From: Io17-Chloro-G2 sp965226915
Lineage (GTDB): Bacteria; Chloroflexota; Dehalococcoidia; Lucifugimonadales; UBA3495
Direction of reading: 5' to 3'
Length of the DNA: 64,000 bases
Assembly (NCBI GenBank): GCA_965226915.1
Contig: CBDDEJ010000003.1
Span: forward strand, 108,330 to 172,329
Below the pieces are notes generated by a model that was not told the origin of the DNA, did not search any database, and saw only the letters and a list, made by a program, of their open reading frames with translations. Positions 9,802 to 19,148 of this stretch are shown here, piece after piece; position 1 is the stretch's first letter, and the number at the start of each line of letters is the position of its first letter. Made by a program: the position numbers and the translations under genes.

Positions 9802-11406
9802 GTGAATCACCATATGATCGACGATGCTTTGAATGAGACTGCCCGCCGGGAACTGGTCAAACGGATGTGGGCCAAAGACCATACTCTCTGGAACGACGAC
9901 CCAAAGGAGATTGCCGACAGGTTGGGCTGGCTGGACGTGGCTGAGGGGATGCAGGGACAGACCCCCACCTTGGAAGCATTTTCGGAAAAGGTGCGAGGCA
10001 CCGGATTCACCCATATCGTGTTGTTGGGCATGGGAGGCAGCAGCCTTGGGCCCGAGGTTTTGCGCCAGAGTTTCCAGGAATCCGCCAAGGGATTCCCAAG
10101 CCTCATTGTCCTGGACTCCACCGTCCCGGCCAGGATTCAAGAAGTAACAGATCGGATAAACCCTGCGCTTACGCTGTTCCTGGTGTCGTCAAAGTCAGGA
10201 ACTACCGTGGAAACCATTTCCTACTACCGCTACTTCCGGAGATTGGTGGAAGAATCCGTCGGAGCCGCACGCGCGGGGGACAACTTCGTGGCCATCACCG
10301 ACGGCGGAACACCGCTGGAGAAATTGTCCGAGGACGAGGGCTTCCGCCGAACGTTCCCCAACCCGCCGGAGTTAGGCGGAAGGTATTCCGTTCTGTCCTA
10401 TTTTGGCTTGGTCCCGGCGGCATTGGCGGGCATAAAACTCGCGACCTTGTTGGACCGGGCACAAGAGATGGCCGCCAAATGTTCTGCCGGCGTTCCCCAC
10501 GGCGAAAACCCCGGCGTTGCGCTGGGCGCGGCAATGGCCGGATTGGCGAAAGACGGGAGAGACAAGCTAACGCTGGTGGCTTCTAAATCCATCCAAAGTT
10601 TTGGCCTGTGGGCAGAGCAAATGATCGCGGAAAGCCTGGGTAAAGACGGAAAAGGAATCATCCCCGTGGCGGGGGAGCCTTTATCCGAGCCGGAGTCTTA
10701 TGGGCCAGACCGACGGTTCGTACACCTGTGCGCTCAATGGGAAGATTCCCAGAACCCGGAAGCCGTCGCTTTGAAACGGATTGAAGCGGCGGGATTCCCC
10801 GTATTCCGGGTAAAACTAGGCGACCCCTACGACTTGGGAGCGGAGTTTTTCCGATGGCAGTTCGCCACCGCCGCCGCCGGAGCGTTGATGGGGATTAACC
10901 CCTTTGACCAACCCGATGTTCAAGGCAGCAAGGACAATACGGACCGGGTGCTGGATATCCACCGAAGGACCGGCAAATTGCCTGCACCGCCTCCGGAAGG
11001 GGCAGTGGCCGCTCTTCTATCTCACGCGCGTCCAGGCGATTATCTGGTCATCATGGCCTACATAAAACAGACCGATGAGTCCGATGAATCCTTCGCCCGG
11101 CTGCGGCGATGGACGTTGAAGAAGCATGGCTTGGCCACAACGCTGGGCTATGGACCCCGGTTCCTCCATTCCACCGGGCAGCTCCACAAGGGCGGCCCGG
11201 CCAACGCGCTATTTTTGCAACTGACCTCGGACCATCCCATTGACCTGGAAATCCCCGGCCAGGACTACAGCTTCGGCATCCTCGCATCCGCCCAGTCCAC
11301 AGGAGACCTGGAGGCGCTTCACGCATTGGGGCGCCGCGCAGTCAGGGTGCATTTGGGGCGCGAACCGGCGGCAGGTCTATTTCGGTTGTTAGAAGGGCTT
11401 GATTAG
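9802..11406 (+). CDS. pgi: Glucose-6-phosphate isomerase
   Basis: The 534-residue protein contains the sugar-isomerase (SIS) core of phosphoglucose isomerase. The sugar-phosphate motifs are GMGGSSLGPEV near residue 75 and SSKSGTTVET near residue 130, and a second SIS half follows with FGLWAEQMIAESLGKDGKGI. It interconverts glucose-6-phosphate and fructose-6-phosphate. The GTG start is chosen because GGAGG lies 5 bases upstream. It sits ahead of gnd and zwf, giving a small carbohydrate cluster, although the split reductase gene lies between. It belongs to the long Pgi type often found beside pentose-phosphate genes. Confidence 0.9.
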   Translation: MNHHMIDDALNETARRELVKRMWAKDHTLWNDDPKEIADRLGWLDVAEGMQGQTPTLEAFSEKVRGTGFTHIVLLGMGGSSLGPEVLRQSFQESAKGFPSLIVLDSTVPARIQEVTDRINPALTLFLVSSKSGTTVETISYYRYFRRLVEESVGAARAGDNFVAITDGGTPLEKLSEDEGFRRTFPNPPELGGRYSVLSYFGLVPAALAGIKLATLLDRAQEMAAKCSAGVPHGENPGVALGAAMAGLAKDGRDKLTLVASKSIQSFGLWAEQMIAESLGKDGKGIIPVAGEPLSEPESYGPDRRFVHLCAQWEDSQNPEAVALKRIEAAGFPVFRVKLGDPYDLGAEFFRWQFATAAAGALMGINPFDQPDVQGSKDNTDRVLDIHRRTGKLPAPPPEGAVAALLSHARPGDYLVIMAYIKQTDESDESFARLRRWTLKKHGLATTLGYGPRFLHSTGQLHKGGPANALFLQLTSDHPIDLEIPGQDYSFGILASAQSTGDLEALHALGRRAVRVHLGREPAAGLFRLLEGLD

Positions 11407-12077
11407 GAGAATGGGGGTAGGAAAATGACGGTGGACAAATTCGATTTGATGGTCATTGGATCCGGGTCAGGACTGGAAATCTCTGCTGAGGCTTCGGATC
11501 GGGGTATGTCGGTGGCTGTGGTCGAGGAAGGCCCCTTCGGCGGCACCTGCCTGAACCGGGGCTGTATTCCCTCAAAGATGCTGATCCATTGCGCCGACGT
11601 GGTGGAAACCATCAAGCGAGCCCATCTATTCGGGATTGAAGCCCACTTGGGCAAGATAGATTGGGATTTCATCATGAAACGAACCTACCAGGAGATCGAC
11701 CAAGATGCCGAGAACATAGAATCCGGAAACCGGAACACTGAGAACATCACCGTTTTCAAGGGTTCCGGCCGATTTGTGGCCGATAAAACCCTAGAGGTTA
11801 ACGGGCAGCAGATAACGGCCGAAACTATTCTCATCGCCGCCGGAACTAGACCTTGGGTTCCCTCAATCCCGGGCCTAGAGAGCACACTCCATCTCACATC
11901 AGACGAGGCGTTGCGGCTGCCGCAGCAACCCAAGGGAATGGCCATCATGGGCGGCGGATATATCGCCGCCGAGCTGGCCCGCTTCTTCGGTTCCCTGGGG
12001 ACAGAAGTCACCCTGATCCACCGGCGGTCCACCATGCTCCGGGAGGAAGATGATGAGATCGCACAACGGTTCACCTA

Positions 12078-13306
12078 AACCAAAGCTAAGGTGAAACCTA
12101 CATAAAGCGAACCCGAAGAGGAGTTGTGATATTCTGTAAAAGAAGTCGAGTGGCGGTGGTGGAAGGGATGACAGACATAGTGCAACTCATGGAAGAGCGG
12201 CAACTCAATGTAGGTGATTTACGGGAAAGGATGTATCGGGCGCCAACACCTCGGGAGCGAGAGCGATGGCATGGGCTATGGTTGTTGGCCCAAGGGTGGT
12301 CGGCCACTCAAGTGGCTGAGGCTTTGGAGAGAGAGCCTCATACCATCGGAAAGTGGCTGGACAACTTTCGCCAAGGCGGGGCCCAAGGTTTGGTCTTTGA
12401 GCAGACTGGGGGTTCCCCCCCGTCTTGAACCGAGGTCAACAGAACCAACTGAAGTCTGCGGTGCAAAATCCGCCTGGGGAGGCGGGGATTGAATTGTCCA
12501 ACTGGAACTGGAAAGTAGTAAGGCAATTTCTCAAGCAGAGCTTTGACCTGGGGCTGAGTCGGAGCAGTTGCTTGAACTACCTCCATCGGTTGGGCTTCGT
12601 GCTGAAGCGACCCAAGAAACGCCTCCTGAAAGCCAAGGATGAAGAACGGAAAGCCTTCGTCCTCCAGTACAGCCAAATCCGAGAGGAGGCCCAAGAGAGT
12701 GGAGCCAAGATCTTCTTCGTGGATGAAGCCCACTTTCGGGCCGATGCCGACCTGCGAGGCAAATGGGTACTCAAGGGAGAGGCAGCGCTGGTGGACTCCA
12801 CCAGTCCCCGGTGGGGAGAGAAGGCCTGCTACTACTCGGGAGTTTGTCTGGAGATTGGGGAGGTGGAAGCCATGGAAATAGCTGGAAACAGCAATGCCGA
12901 GACCTCCACCGCCTTTTTACAGCAGCTAAGAGCAAACTATCCTGGACCTCTGGTAGTAATCTGGGACAACGGACCAGCCCACCGAGGAGCAGCGATTCGC
13001 AGCTATTTGACCACTCCGAACTTGCATCTGCGGTTGGTGGCCTTACCGGCCTACAGCCCAGACTTCAATGCCGACGAAGCCGTCTGGGACTGGGCCAGGG
13101 AAGAGGTGACGGCCAACGAATGCCTGGGAACAAAAGCCAAAGTCCAAGAGAAGATGAATCAATTCTTCGGCGGGCTAGCTCACCGTAAGGATGAAGTGAA
13201 ACGTCGCTGCCGAACCCGGTTACAGGCCCGAGCCGATGCGTTGATCTTTACACCTGCCGTGCCTTTGCCATCACTGCCCAATGTAGTTCCCACCTTGGCT
13301 TTGGTT
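12078..13306 (+). mobile_element. IS630-family insertion sequence (1229 bp) with TA duplication
   Basis: The element is bounded by 16-bp terminal inverted repeats, AACCAAAGCTAAGGTG at 12078-12093 and the complement of AACCAAAGCCAAGGTG at 13291-13306, with one mismatch. TA flanks both ends (12076-12077 and 13307-13308), the target duplication typical of IS630/Tc1-mariner elements. It lies between the broken reductase N-terminus and a 173-bp MITE B unit. Two overlapping reading frames encode the transposase. Confidence 0.88.
12126..12428 (+). CDS. IS630 transposase, N-terminal (HTH) frame
   Basis: About 100 residues including a helix-turn-helix region (GWSATQVAEALEREPHTIGKW) that would bind the element ends. 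The frame ends at TGA 12426-12428, right after a run of seven C residues (about 12415-12421). The catalytic frame lies at -1 relative to it. Sliding on the C run joins GGSPP to VLNRGQQNQ, the spacing seen in one-frame IS630 transposases. Programmed frameshifting is therefore likely. A start at the ATG at 12168 is also possible. Confidence 0.75.
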   Translation: MIFCKRSRVAVVEGMTDIVQLMEERQLNVGDLRERMYRAPTPRERERWHGLWLLAQGWSATQVAEALEREPHTIGKWLDNFRQGGAQGLVFEQTGGSPPS

Positions 13307-13309
13307 TAG
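12425..13309 (+). CDS. IS630 transposase, catalytic DDE frame
   Basis: Roughly 294 residues. The RNase-H-like DDE motifs are FVDEAHF near residue 98, VIWDNGPAHR near residue 178 and the final acidic residue in SPDFNADEAVW near residue 215. These cut and join DNA at TA dinucleotides. It would be made mainly as a fusion with the upstream HTH frame through a -1 shift at the C7 run. Independent initiation at the TTG at 12425 is less likely. The frame is intact, so the element may still be mobile. Confidence 0.85.
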   Translation: MNRGQQNQLKSAVQNPPGEAGIELSNWNWKVVRQFLKQSFDLGLSRSSCLNYLHRLGFVLKRPKKRLLKAKDEERKAFVLQYSQIREEAQESGAKIFFVDEAHFRADADLRGKWVLKGEAALVDSTSPRWGEKACYYSGVCLEIGEVEAMEIAGNSNAETSTAFLQQLRANYPGPLVVIWDNGPAHRGAAIRSYLTTPNLHLRLVALPAYSPDFNADEAVWDWAREEVTANECLGTKAKVQEKMNQFFGGLAHRKDEVKRRCRTRLQARADALIFTPAVPLPSLPNVVPTLALV

Positions 13310-13481
13310 AGGTCTGGCCGGAAAGCCATTGGCCGGGTTTCGCGCTACGCCAGACAGACGTATTATAGTCTTATGTGGCATGATAGTATCTGTAATACGG
13401 TTCAAGAATCCACTGTTACATCTATAATCGTCGCTAAGAAAACGACGACTTGGGGAGAATCGGGGTTTCCGTCCGAGTTTC
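13309..13481 (+). repeat. MITE unit B, copy 1 (173 bp)
   Basis: The unit begins GAGGTCTGGCCGGAAAGCC and ends CCGTCCGAGTTTC, with TA on both sides (13307-13308 and 13482-13483). The ends are imperfect inverted repeats; about 12 of the first 19 bases pair (GGnCGGAAAnCC core). The same 173 bp occur at 20236, 39496, 44468 and 44910. Here the IS630 element occupies the TA at its left, where the other copies have unit A. Confidence 0.85.
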
Positions 13482-14289
13482 TAGGTATACCAAAGGAAGT
13501 TGAATCTACCTCTGAACTCCCAGGTGACGGAGGTTGAAACCAAGGATGGCGGAATTTCATTGAAAGTAGCTGTGGAGCATGAAGGTCAACCGCACAGCAC
13601 TGTCGTCGACACGGATGCCCTGTTGCTGGCGACGGGCCGGGCGCCTAACACAGACCTGTTGGACGTGGCAAAAACCGGTGTAGAGGTGGATGACCGGGGA
13701 TACATAAAAACCAGCCAGTACCTGGAAACCAACGTGCCCGGAATTTGGGCATTGGGCGACATAGTGGGCAGATACCTGCTGAAACACAGCGCCAACCTGG
13801 AGGCCGCCTACGCCGCCAACAACATTTTCCACCCCTCACACCAACAACCGGTGGACTACCGGGCCATGCCCCACGCCGTTTTCGCGTCTCCCCAGGTGGC
13901 CAGCGTTGGTCTGACCGAGGAGTTGGCCACCCGTATGGACATCGAATACGTGAGCGCGACTTATAACTATATCGACACCGCCTACGGGTCCTCCATCGAA
14001 GACCGGGACGGCTTCGTGAAAGTCCTGGCCGACCCGGAAACCAGGGATATCCTCGGCTGCCACATCATCGGCGCCGATGCTTCCATATTGATCCAAGAGG
14101 CCGCCAACGCCATGGGCATGGGGCTTACCACCGATCCGATCACTCAGTCGATATACGTGCATCCAGCGTTGCCCGAGGTTGTGCAGCGTGCTTTCGCCCA
14201 GTTGCCTTTCTGACGCTGTACCGATTCGTTGGCTCGGCCTGCCATGAACCCCCAGTCTTAGATAACTCTGGGCCAATGGCCCGTTCGGC

Positions 14290-14295
14290 TATAAT
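14290..14295 (+). promoter_or_regulatory. Candidate -10 box (TATAAT) for gnd-zwf
   Basis: An exact TATAAT lies 47 bases upstream of the gnd ATG, in the gap after the split reductase gene. No clear -35 hexamer is visible. If used, it would drive the gnd-zwf pair independently of pgi. Confidence 0.35.
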
Positions 14296-14342
14296 CCATT
14301 CCAATTGGAGCCAGGCCGAGGCTACCGGCGCCTTAATCTCAT

Positions 14343-15269
14343 ATGGGGGCAGAGACTGTGGAACTGGGTATGATCGGACTCGGAAGAATGGGTGGCAACA
14401 TGGTCCAACGCTTGCTGCAGGGCGGGCACCGGGTAATCACCTATGACCCCAACGCTCAAGCGGTGGCCCAAGCCCAATCTTTGGGAGCGGTGGCCGCCTC
14501 ATCTCTGGGAGACCTGGTTTCCCAACTACAAGACCCCAAGGCAGTATGGATCATGGTTCCTGCGGGGCAGGCGACCCAGGACACCGTGGATGAGTTGGCA
14601 TCGCTCCTTTCGGCGGGAGACACGGTGCTGGACGGAGGCAACGCCAACTACAAAGAGAGCATCAGCCGGGGGATACAACTGGCCGGCATGGGGATCTACT
14701 TCCTGGACGTGGGCACCAGCGGCGGAGTTTGGGGGCTGGCCAACGGATATTGCCTAATGGTGGGCGGCGATGAAGCGGCTTACCGGCGGCTGGAACCCAT
14801 CTTCCAGACGCTTGCGCCCGCCCACGACCGGGGATATAGCCGCGTGGGGGCAAGCGGGGCGGGCCACTTCGTCAAGATGGTCCATAACGGGGTGGAATAC
14901 GGCCTGATGCAGTCCTACGCCGAGGGTTTCGAGATCATGCAAGCCAAGGAAGAATTTGGTTTCGACCTGGCGGGTATCGCCGAGACCTGGCGCCACGGCA
15001 GCGTGGTTAGCTCTTGGCTGTTGGACTTGGCGGCGGCCGCCCTGAAGGAAGACCCGGAGTTGGACTCCCTGCAAGCTTTCGTCGAGGATTCGGGAGAAGG
15101 ACGCTGGACGGTGCAGGAATCGGTGGATCTGGGAGTGCCCGCCCCGGTGATCACGCTGTCTCTACAGAACCGGTTCCGGTCTCGCCAGGACCAGCCCTTC
15201 GGTTCAAAGCTGTTAGCCGCCTTGCGCCAGCAATTCGGTGGCCACTCAGTCAGGAAGCCCGGCCCATGA
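14343..15269 (+). CDS. gnd: 6-phosphogluconate dehydrogenase (short, YqeC-like form)
   Basis: The 308-residue protein has an N-terminal Rossmann motif GLGRMGGNM, the substrate-binding VGTSGGVWG near residue 125 and the catalytic lysine in GAGHFVKMVHNGVEYG near residue 183. It belongs to the short 6-phosphogluconate dehydrogenase class (about 300 residues, against 470 for the long class). It decarboxylates 6-phosphogluconate to ribulose-5-phosphate. A GTG at 14358 is an alternative start just before the conserved fold. Its TGA overlaps the zwf ATG (ATGA), indicating translational coupling. Confidence 0.9.
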   Translation: MGAETVELGMIGLGRMGGNMVQRLLQGGHRVITYDPNAQAVAQAQSLGAVAASSLGDLVSQLQDPKAVWIMVPAGQATQDTVDELASLLSAGDTVLDGGNANYKESISRGIQLAGMGIYFLDVGTSGGVWGLANGYCLMVGGDEAAYRRLEPIFQTLAPAHDRGYSRVGASGAGHFVKMVHNGVEYGLMQSYAEGFEIMQAKEEFGFDLAGIAETWRHGSVVSSWLLDLAAAALKEDPELDSLQAFVEDSGEGRWTVQESVDLGVPAPVITLSLQNRFRSRQDQPFGSKLLAALRQQFGGHSVRKPGP

Positions 15270-16759
15270 CCGAGGCGGACGCAACCACTCTGGTTATCTT
15301 TGGCGCGAGCGGCGATCTGACCCACCGCAAGCTCATCCCTGCCCTATGCAGCCTCCACCGCAAGGGCAGGCTTCCCCATGGCCTGCGAATCGTAGGTGTT
15401 TCCCGAAGCCCCAAGACTGATGCCGAGTTCCGCGACTCCCTGCTGCAAGCAGCGGGCCAAACCTTGGACATGCGCCCCAGCCCGGAACAATGGCAAGCGT
15501 TTGCTTCCCGGATATTTTACGTGGAAGGCGATGTTGCGTCCGGCTCCGGACTTGCGCCCCTGCAGGCTAGGCTCGGCCAGCTGGAAGCTCCGGCTGGCGG
15601 CAAAGGCGATCGGTTGTACTACCTGGCCCTGGCGCCGTCGCTATACGAGCCCGCAGTGAACAACCTGGGCAAGTCGGGCATGGCAGGACAGCAGACAGAT
15701 TCCGGGTGGCGGCGTGCGGTGGTGGAAAAGCCCTTTGGCGTCGACTTGGCTTCAGCCAAAAGGTTAAACGAATCGATTCAGGCGGTCTTCTCGGAACACC
15801 AGGTTTACCGCATTGACCATTATTTGGGGAAAGAGACCGTCCAGAATATCCTGGTGTTTCGTTTCGCCAACACCATCTTCGAGCCCATCTGGAACCGGAA
15901 CTACATCGACCACGTCCAGATAACCGTCGCCGAAACGGTGTCGGTTTCCGAGCGGGGGGATTTCTACGATCACGCCGGGTTGATCCGGGACATGATCCAA
16001 AACCATATGCTTCAACTCTTGTCGTTGATCGCCATGGAGCCGCCTTCCAGCGTCGATGCCGATTCGTTGCGCGACGAAAAGGTGAAGGTGCTCAAAGCGA
16101 TTCGCAGGATCGAACCCCAAGAGGCGCCCAGTCACGGGGTGGCTGGGCAATATGACGGCTATTGCAATGAGCCGGGGGTGGCTGCTGGATCACGGACCCC
16201 TACCTACGCCGCTTTGCTCCTCTACATCGACAACTGGCGCTGGCAAAACGTGCCCTTTTATCTCCGTTCCGGAAAGGCGTTGGCGGAAAAAACCACGGAA
16301 ATAGTCATTCAATTCCGCCGCCCGCCCCACCTGATGTTTTCTCTCGATCGGGACGCTGATGGTCAAGAAATAGACCTGCCGGCAAACACGCTGGCCATTT
16401 GCGTGCAGCCGGGCGAAGGGTTCCACATCCAATTCCAGGCCAAGACCCCGGACTCCGGGCTTCAGCTACAGCCGGTCGACCTGGAGTTCCATTATCAGAC
16501 CGCATTTGGAGGTCAGGCTGTTCCCGACGCCTACGAGCGTCTATTACTGGACGCGTTGACCGGCGATGCATCGTTATTTACCCGCAACGATGAGATCGAG
16601 CAAGCGTGGATGATCATAGACCCATTCATTTCCGGATTTGCCGCGGACCAGTCGCCCCCGCCGGCTGAGTACACGCCGGGTTCCTGGGGCCCCAGTGAGG
16701 CGGAAGAATTCATCCAACGGGACGGGCGGGATTGGCTGAGGGGTTGCGGCGAGCACTGA
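15266..16759 (+). CDS. zwf: Glucose-6-phosphate 1-dehydrogenase
   Basis: From the ATG at 15266 the product is 497 residues, normal for the family. It begins with the coenzyme loop FGASGDLTHRKL and has the active-site signature YRIDHYLGKETVQN near residue 180, whose Lys and His bind and oxidise glucose-6-phosphate. The frame is open upstream to 15014, but that part overlaps gnd and lacks homology. It overlaps gnd by 4 bp, so the two oxidative pentose-phosphate enzymes are coexpressed. The intervening lactonase was not seen in this window. Confidence 0.93.
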   Translation: MTEADATTLVIFGASGDLTHRKLIPALCSLHRKGRLPHGLRIVGVSRSPKTDAEFRDSLLQAAGQTLDMRPSPEQWQAFASRIFYVEGDVASGSGLAPLQARLGQLEAPAGGKGDRLYYLALAPSLYEPAVNNLGKSGMAGQQTDSGWRRAVVEKPFGVDLASAKRLNESIQAVFSEHQVYRIDHYLGKETVQNILVFRFANTIFEPIWNRNYIDHVQITVAETVSVSERGDFYDHAGLIRDMIQNHMLQLLSLIAMEPPSSVDADSLRDEKVKVLKAIRRIEPQEAPSHGVAGQYDGYCNEPGVAAGSRTPTYAALLLYIDNWRWQNVPFYLRSGKALAEKTTEIVIQFRRPPHLMFSLDRDADGQEIDLPANTLAICVQPGEGFHIQFQAKTPDSGLQLQPVDLEFHYQTAFGGQAVPDAYERLLLDALTGDASLFTRNDEIEQAWMIIDPFISGFAADQSPPPAEYTPGSWGPSEAEEFIQRDGRDWLRGCGEH

Positions 16760-16822
16760 GCGACCTGGTGTTCCACTGGGCCGCCACTGACCAAAAACCC
16801 CAAAATCCAGGCGTGAGCGTGC

Positions 16823-16828
16823 TATAAT
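16823..16828 (+). promoter_or_regulatory. TATAAT box six bases before the helicase start codon
   Basis: An exact TATAAT ends only 6 bases before the ATG at 16835. With normal initiation about 7 bases downstream, the transcript would start at or next to the ATG, giving a leaderless mRNA. No Shine-Dalgarno sequence is present in the gap. Confidence 0.5.
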
Positions 16829-16834
16829 CTGGCC

Positions 16835-19105
16835 ATGACTTCCCCTAACTCGGCAGGCGCTTCCGACATCCTGCAAGGACTTAATCCCGCTCAAAAAGAG
16901 GCCGTCGAGACCATCGACGGCCCTTTGCTTATTATCGCCGGCCCCGGCAGCGGCAAGACCCGGGTCATCACCCACCGCATCGCCTACCTGGTCCGGGAAT
17001 GCAACGTCAACCCCCGCCGGATCCTGGCGGTCACCTTCACCAACAAGGCCGCCCGCGAGATGCGCACTCGCATGGAGCGCCTGGTGGGTCCCCGCAGCGA
17101 AAGCCTAACCATGGGCACGTTCCATTCCTTTTGCGCCAGGATGTTGCGCATGGACGGCGGGTTTTTGGGCCTGCCCACCAACTACACGATCTACGACGGC
17201 GACGACCAGCTTTCCGCCATCAAGCAGGCCATGGAGCTGGCGGAATTGGACCCCAAACGCAACGCTCCCCGGGCGGTGCTCAGCGTCATATCCAAGGCTA
17301 AAAGCCTGCTTCAGGACTCCCAAGCGGTGTCCAAATTCGCCGACAATTACTTTGAAGAGGTTTGCGGCCAGGTCTACCGCCACTATGAAGAGATATTGGC
17401 CCGCAACAACTCCCTGGATTTCGACGACCTGCTGATGAAGGCCGTGCTGCTGCTGCAGGGGTGCGAAGAGGTCCGCGAGGACTATCAGCGACGGTACCAG
17501 TTTTTGATGGTCGACGAGTTCCAGGACACCAACGTGGCCCAGTACAAGCTGGCCCAGCTCCTGGCCGGCGGGCACCGCAACATCTGCGTCGTGGGCGACC
17601 CCGACCAGTCGATCTATTCTTGGCGCAGCGCCGACATACGAAACATCTTGAGCTTCCAGAGGGACTACCCGGACACAAAGACCGTCTCCTTGGAGCAAAA
17701 TTACCGGTCCACCGGCGTCATCCTGGAAGCGGCTAAGAGCCTGATCTCGGCCAACGGGATGCGCCTGGACAAGGACCTGTTCACCGAGAACTCCCAGGGC
17801 GCCCCCATGGTGGTCCACGAAGCCTACGATGTAGAGGACGAGGCCTCTTTCGTGGTCAACGAGGTGGACCGGCTGGTGCGCCAGGAACGCTTCAAGCCCG
17901 GCGACTGCGCCATCATGTACCGGGTCAACGCCCAGTCCAGGGCGATGGAGGAAGCGTGCCTGCACCGGGGCATGAAGTACCGGTTGGTGGGCGGCGTCCG
18001 GTTCTACCAGCGGCGGGAAGTCAAAGACCTGATGGCCTACCTGAGGCTGCTGCACAACCCCATGGACGAGGTCAGCCTGACCCGGGTCATCGGCGTGCCT
18101 CCCAGGGGCATCGGCGCCAAGTCCATGCAAGACCTGGTCTCCTGGGCCCAACGTCAGAAGATTCCCCTGTTCACCGCCATGCAGCGCATAGCCGCGGCCA
18201 AAAAATCCCCCGATTTAGAAACCGCCGAGCCTGCCCCGCTGTCCAGCCGCGCCGCCACGGCCATCGCCAGATTCGCCGACATGATTGACGAGCTGATCAA
18301 GGAGTCGGAGCGGCTGCAGGTGGTTGACCTGATCAACCTGGCCCTGGAGGATACGGGTCTTCGCCGGTTCATCCAGAACAGCGACGACCGGCCCGACGAA
18401 CGCTGGGAGAACATCCTGGAGTTGCGCAACACCGCCCGGGAGTTCAACGCCGAAGACCCCCGCGACGGCCTGGCCACTCTGTTGGAGCGATTGGCCCTGG
18501 TGGCCGACGTGGACGGTTACGATGAGACCGACGACTCCATGACACTGATCACATTGCACCAGGCCAAGGGGTTGGAGTTCCCGGTGGTGTTCATCATCGG
18601 CATGGAAGAGGGGCTGTTGCCCCACAGCCGGTCCCTAGAGAGCGAGAACGAGATAGAAGAGGAACGCCGGCTGTGCTACGTGGGAGTGACCCGCGCCCAG
18701 CAGCGGGTATACCTGCTCCGGGCCTTCCGCCGGGGCTTTTACGGAGCGACGGGCCCCACCAAGGCCTCCCGGTTCCTCCAGGAGATCCCCGCCCACCTGT
18801 TCGCCAAGCCCCTCTCGCCCCAAGGCCGGACCGGCCCCCGGCGCCCCTCAGTCGACGCCTGGGAAAACCAAGACACGCTAACCCCCCGGATACCCACCCC
18901 GGTGAAGAACCAACCAACTTCCGCCGCAACCCGCCCCACCCTAAAAACCGGAGACTCCGTCCGCCACAACACCTTCGGAGAAGGCGTAGTAATGGAATGC
19001 GTAGCCACCGCAGGCGACCACGAAGTAACCGTAGAGTTCGCCGGCGGCGTAGGGGTGAAGAAACTGCTGCTAAGCTACGCGCCGCTGGAGTTGGTGGCGG
19101 GGTAG
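16835..19105 (+). CDS. pcrA: UvrD/PcrA-type 3'-5' DNA helicase
   Basis: The 756-residue superfamily 1A helicase carries Walker A AGPGSGKTR near residue 37, motif II VDEFQDTN near residue 228, QNYRST near residue 290 and the late motif LVTLHQAKGLEFPVVF-like segment (here TLITLHQAKGLEFPVV) near residue 570. A short C-terminal Tudor-like domain (GDSVRHNTFGEGVV) follows a Pro-rich linker, as in PcrA/UvrD, where it contacts RNA polymerase. It acts in repair and replication-fork maintenance. It is monocistronic and apparently leaderless. Confidence 0.93.
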   Translation: MTSPNSAGASDILQGLNPAQKEAVETIDGPLLIIAGPGSGKTRVITHRIAYLVRECNVNPRRILAVTFTNKAAREMRTRMERLVGPRSESLTMGTFHSFCARMLRMDGGFLGLPTNYTIYDGDDQLSAIKQAMELAELDPKRNAPRAVLSVISKAKSLLQDSQAVSKFADNYFEEVCGQVYRHYEEILARNNSLDFDDLLMKAVLLLQGCEEVREDYQRRYQFLMVDEFQDTNVAQYKLAQLLAGGHRNICVVGDPDQSIYSWRSADIRNILSFQRDYPDTKTVSLEQNYRSTGVILEAAKSLISANGMRLDKDLFTENSQGAPMVVHEAYDVEDEASFVVNEVDRLVRQERFKPGDCAIMYRVNAQSRAMEEACLHRGMKYRLVGGVRFYQRREVKDLMAYLRLLHNPMDEVSLTRVIGVPPRGIGAKSMQDLVSWAQRQKIPLFTAMQRIAAAKKSPDLETAEPAPLSSRAATAIARFADMIDELIKESERLQVVDLINLALEDTGLRRFIQNSDDRPDERWENILELRNTAREFNAEDPRDGLATLLERLALVADVDGYDETDDSMTLITLHQAKGLEFPVVFIIGMEEGLLPHSRSLESENEIEEERRLCYVGVTRAQQRVYLLRAFRRGFYGATGPTKASRFLQEIPAHLFAKPLSPQGRTGPRRPSVDAWENQDTLTPRIPTPVKNQPTSAATRPTLKTGDSVRHNTFGEGVVMECVATAGDHEVTVEFAGGVGVKKLLLSYAPLELVAG

Positions 19106-19148
19106 GGGGGTGGGCCGCAAGCCGTAAACACCCCGAAAAATCATCCGG

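Larger units (their letters stand above)
11425..14213 (+). pseudogene. Mycothione-reductase-like flavoprotein disulfide reductase, split by IS630 element and MITE
   Basis: The N-terminal part (11425-12078) has a flavin-binding GSGSG, the redox disulfide in GTCLNRGCIPSK (Cys42 and Cys47) and an NAD-binding MGGGYIAAELARFFG. The frame stops at TAA at 12076-12078, where an IS630 element begins. The same protein resumes at 13485 after a 173-bp repeat and ends with the active-site HPALPEVV near 14165. Alignment from memory with mycothione reductase (ERFT followed by one residue, then the next strand) leaves exactly one codon uncertain at the junction. The intact enzyme would be about 455 residues. 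A GTG or ATG restart in the 3' part would lack FAD and disulfide sites, so the gene is almost certainly inactive. Confidence 0.85.

Noticed and set aside
15014..15265. 84-residue N-terminal extension of Zwf
   Set aside because: It lies entirely within gnd in another frame and has no homology; the ATG at 15266 gives the usual start of the family.
17105..18151. Long frame antisense to the helicase gene
   Set aside because: It is a high-GC shadow frame, rich in Val, Gly and His, with no family features; the sense strand encodes a complete helicase.
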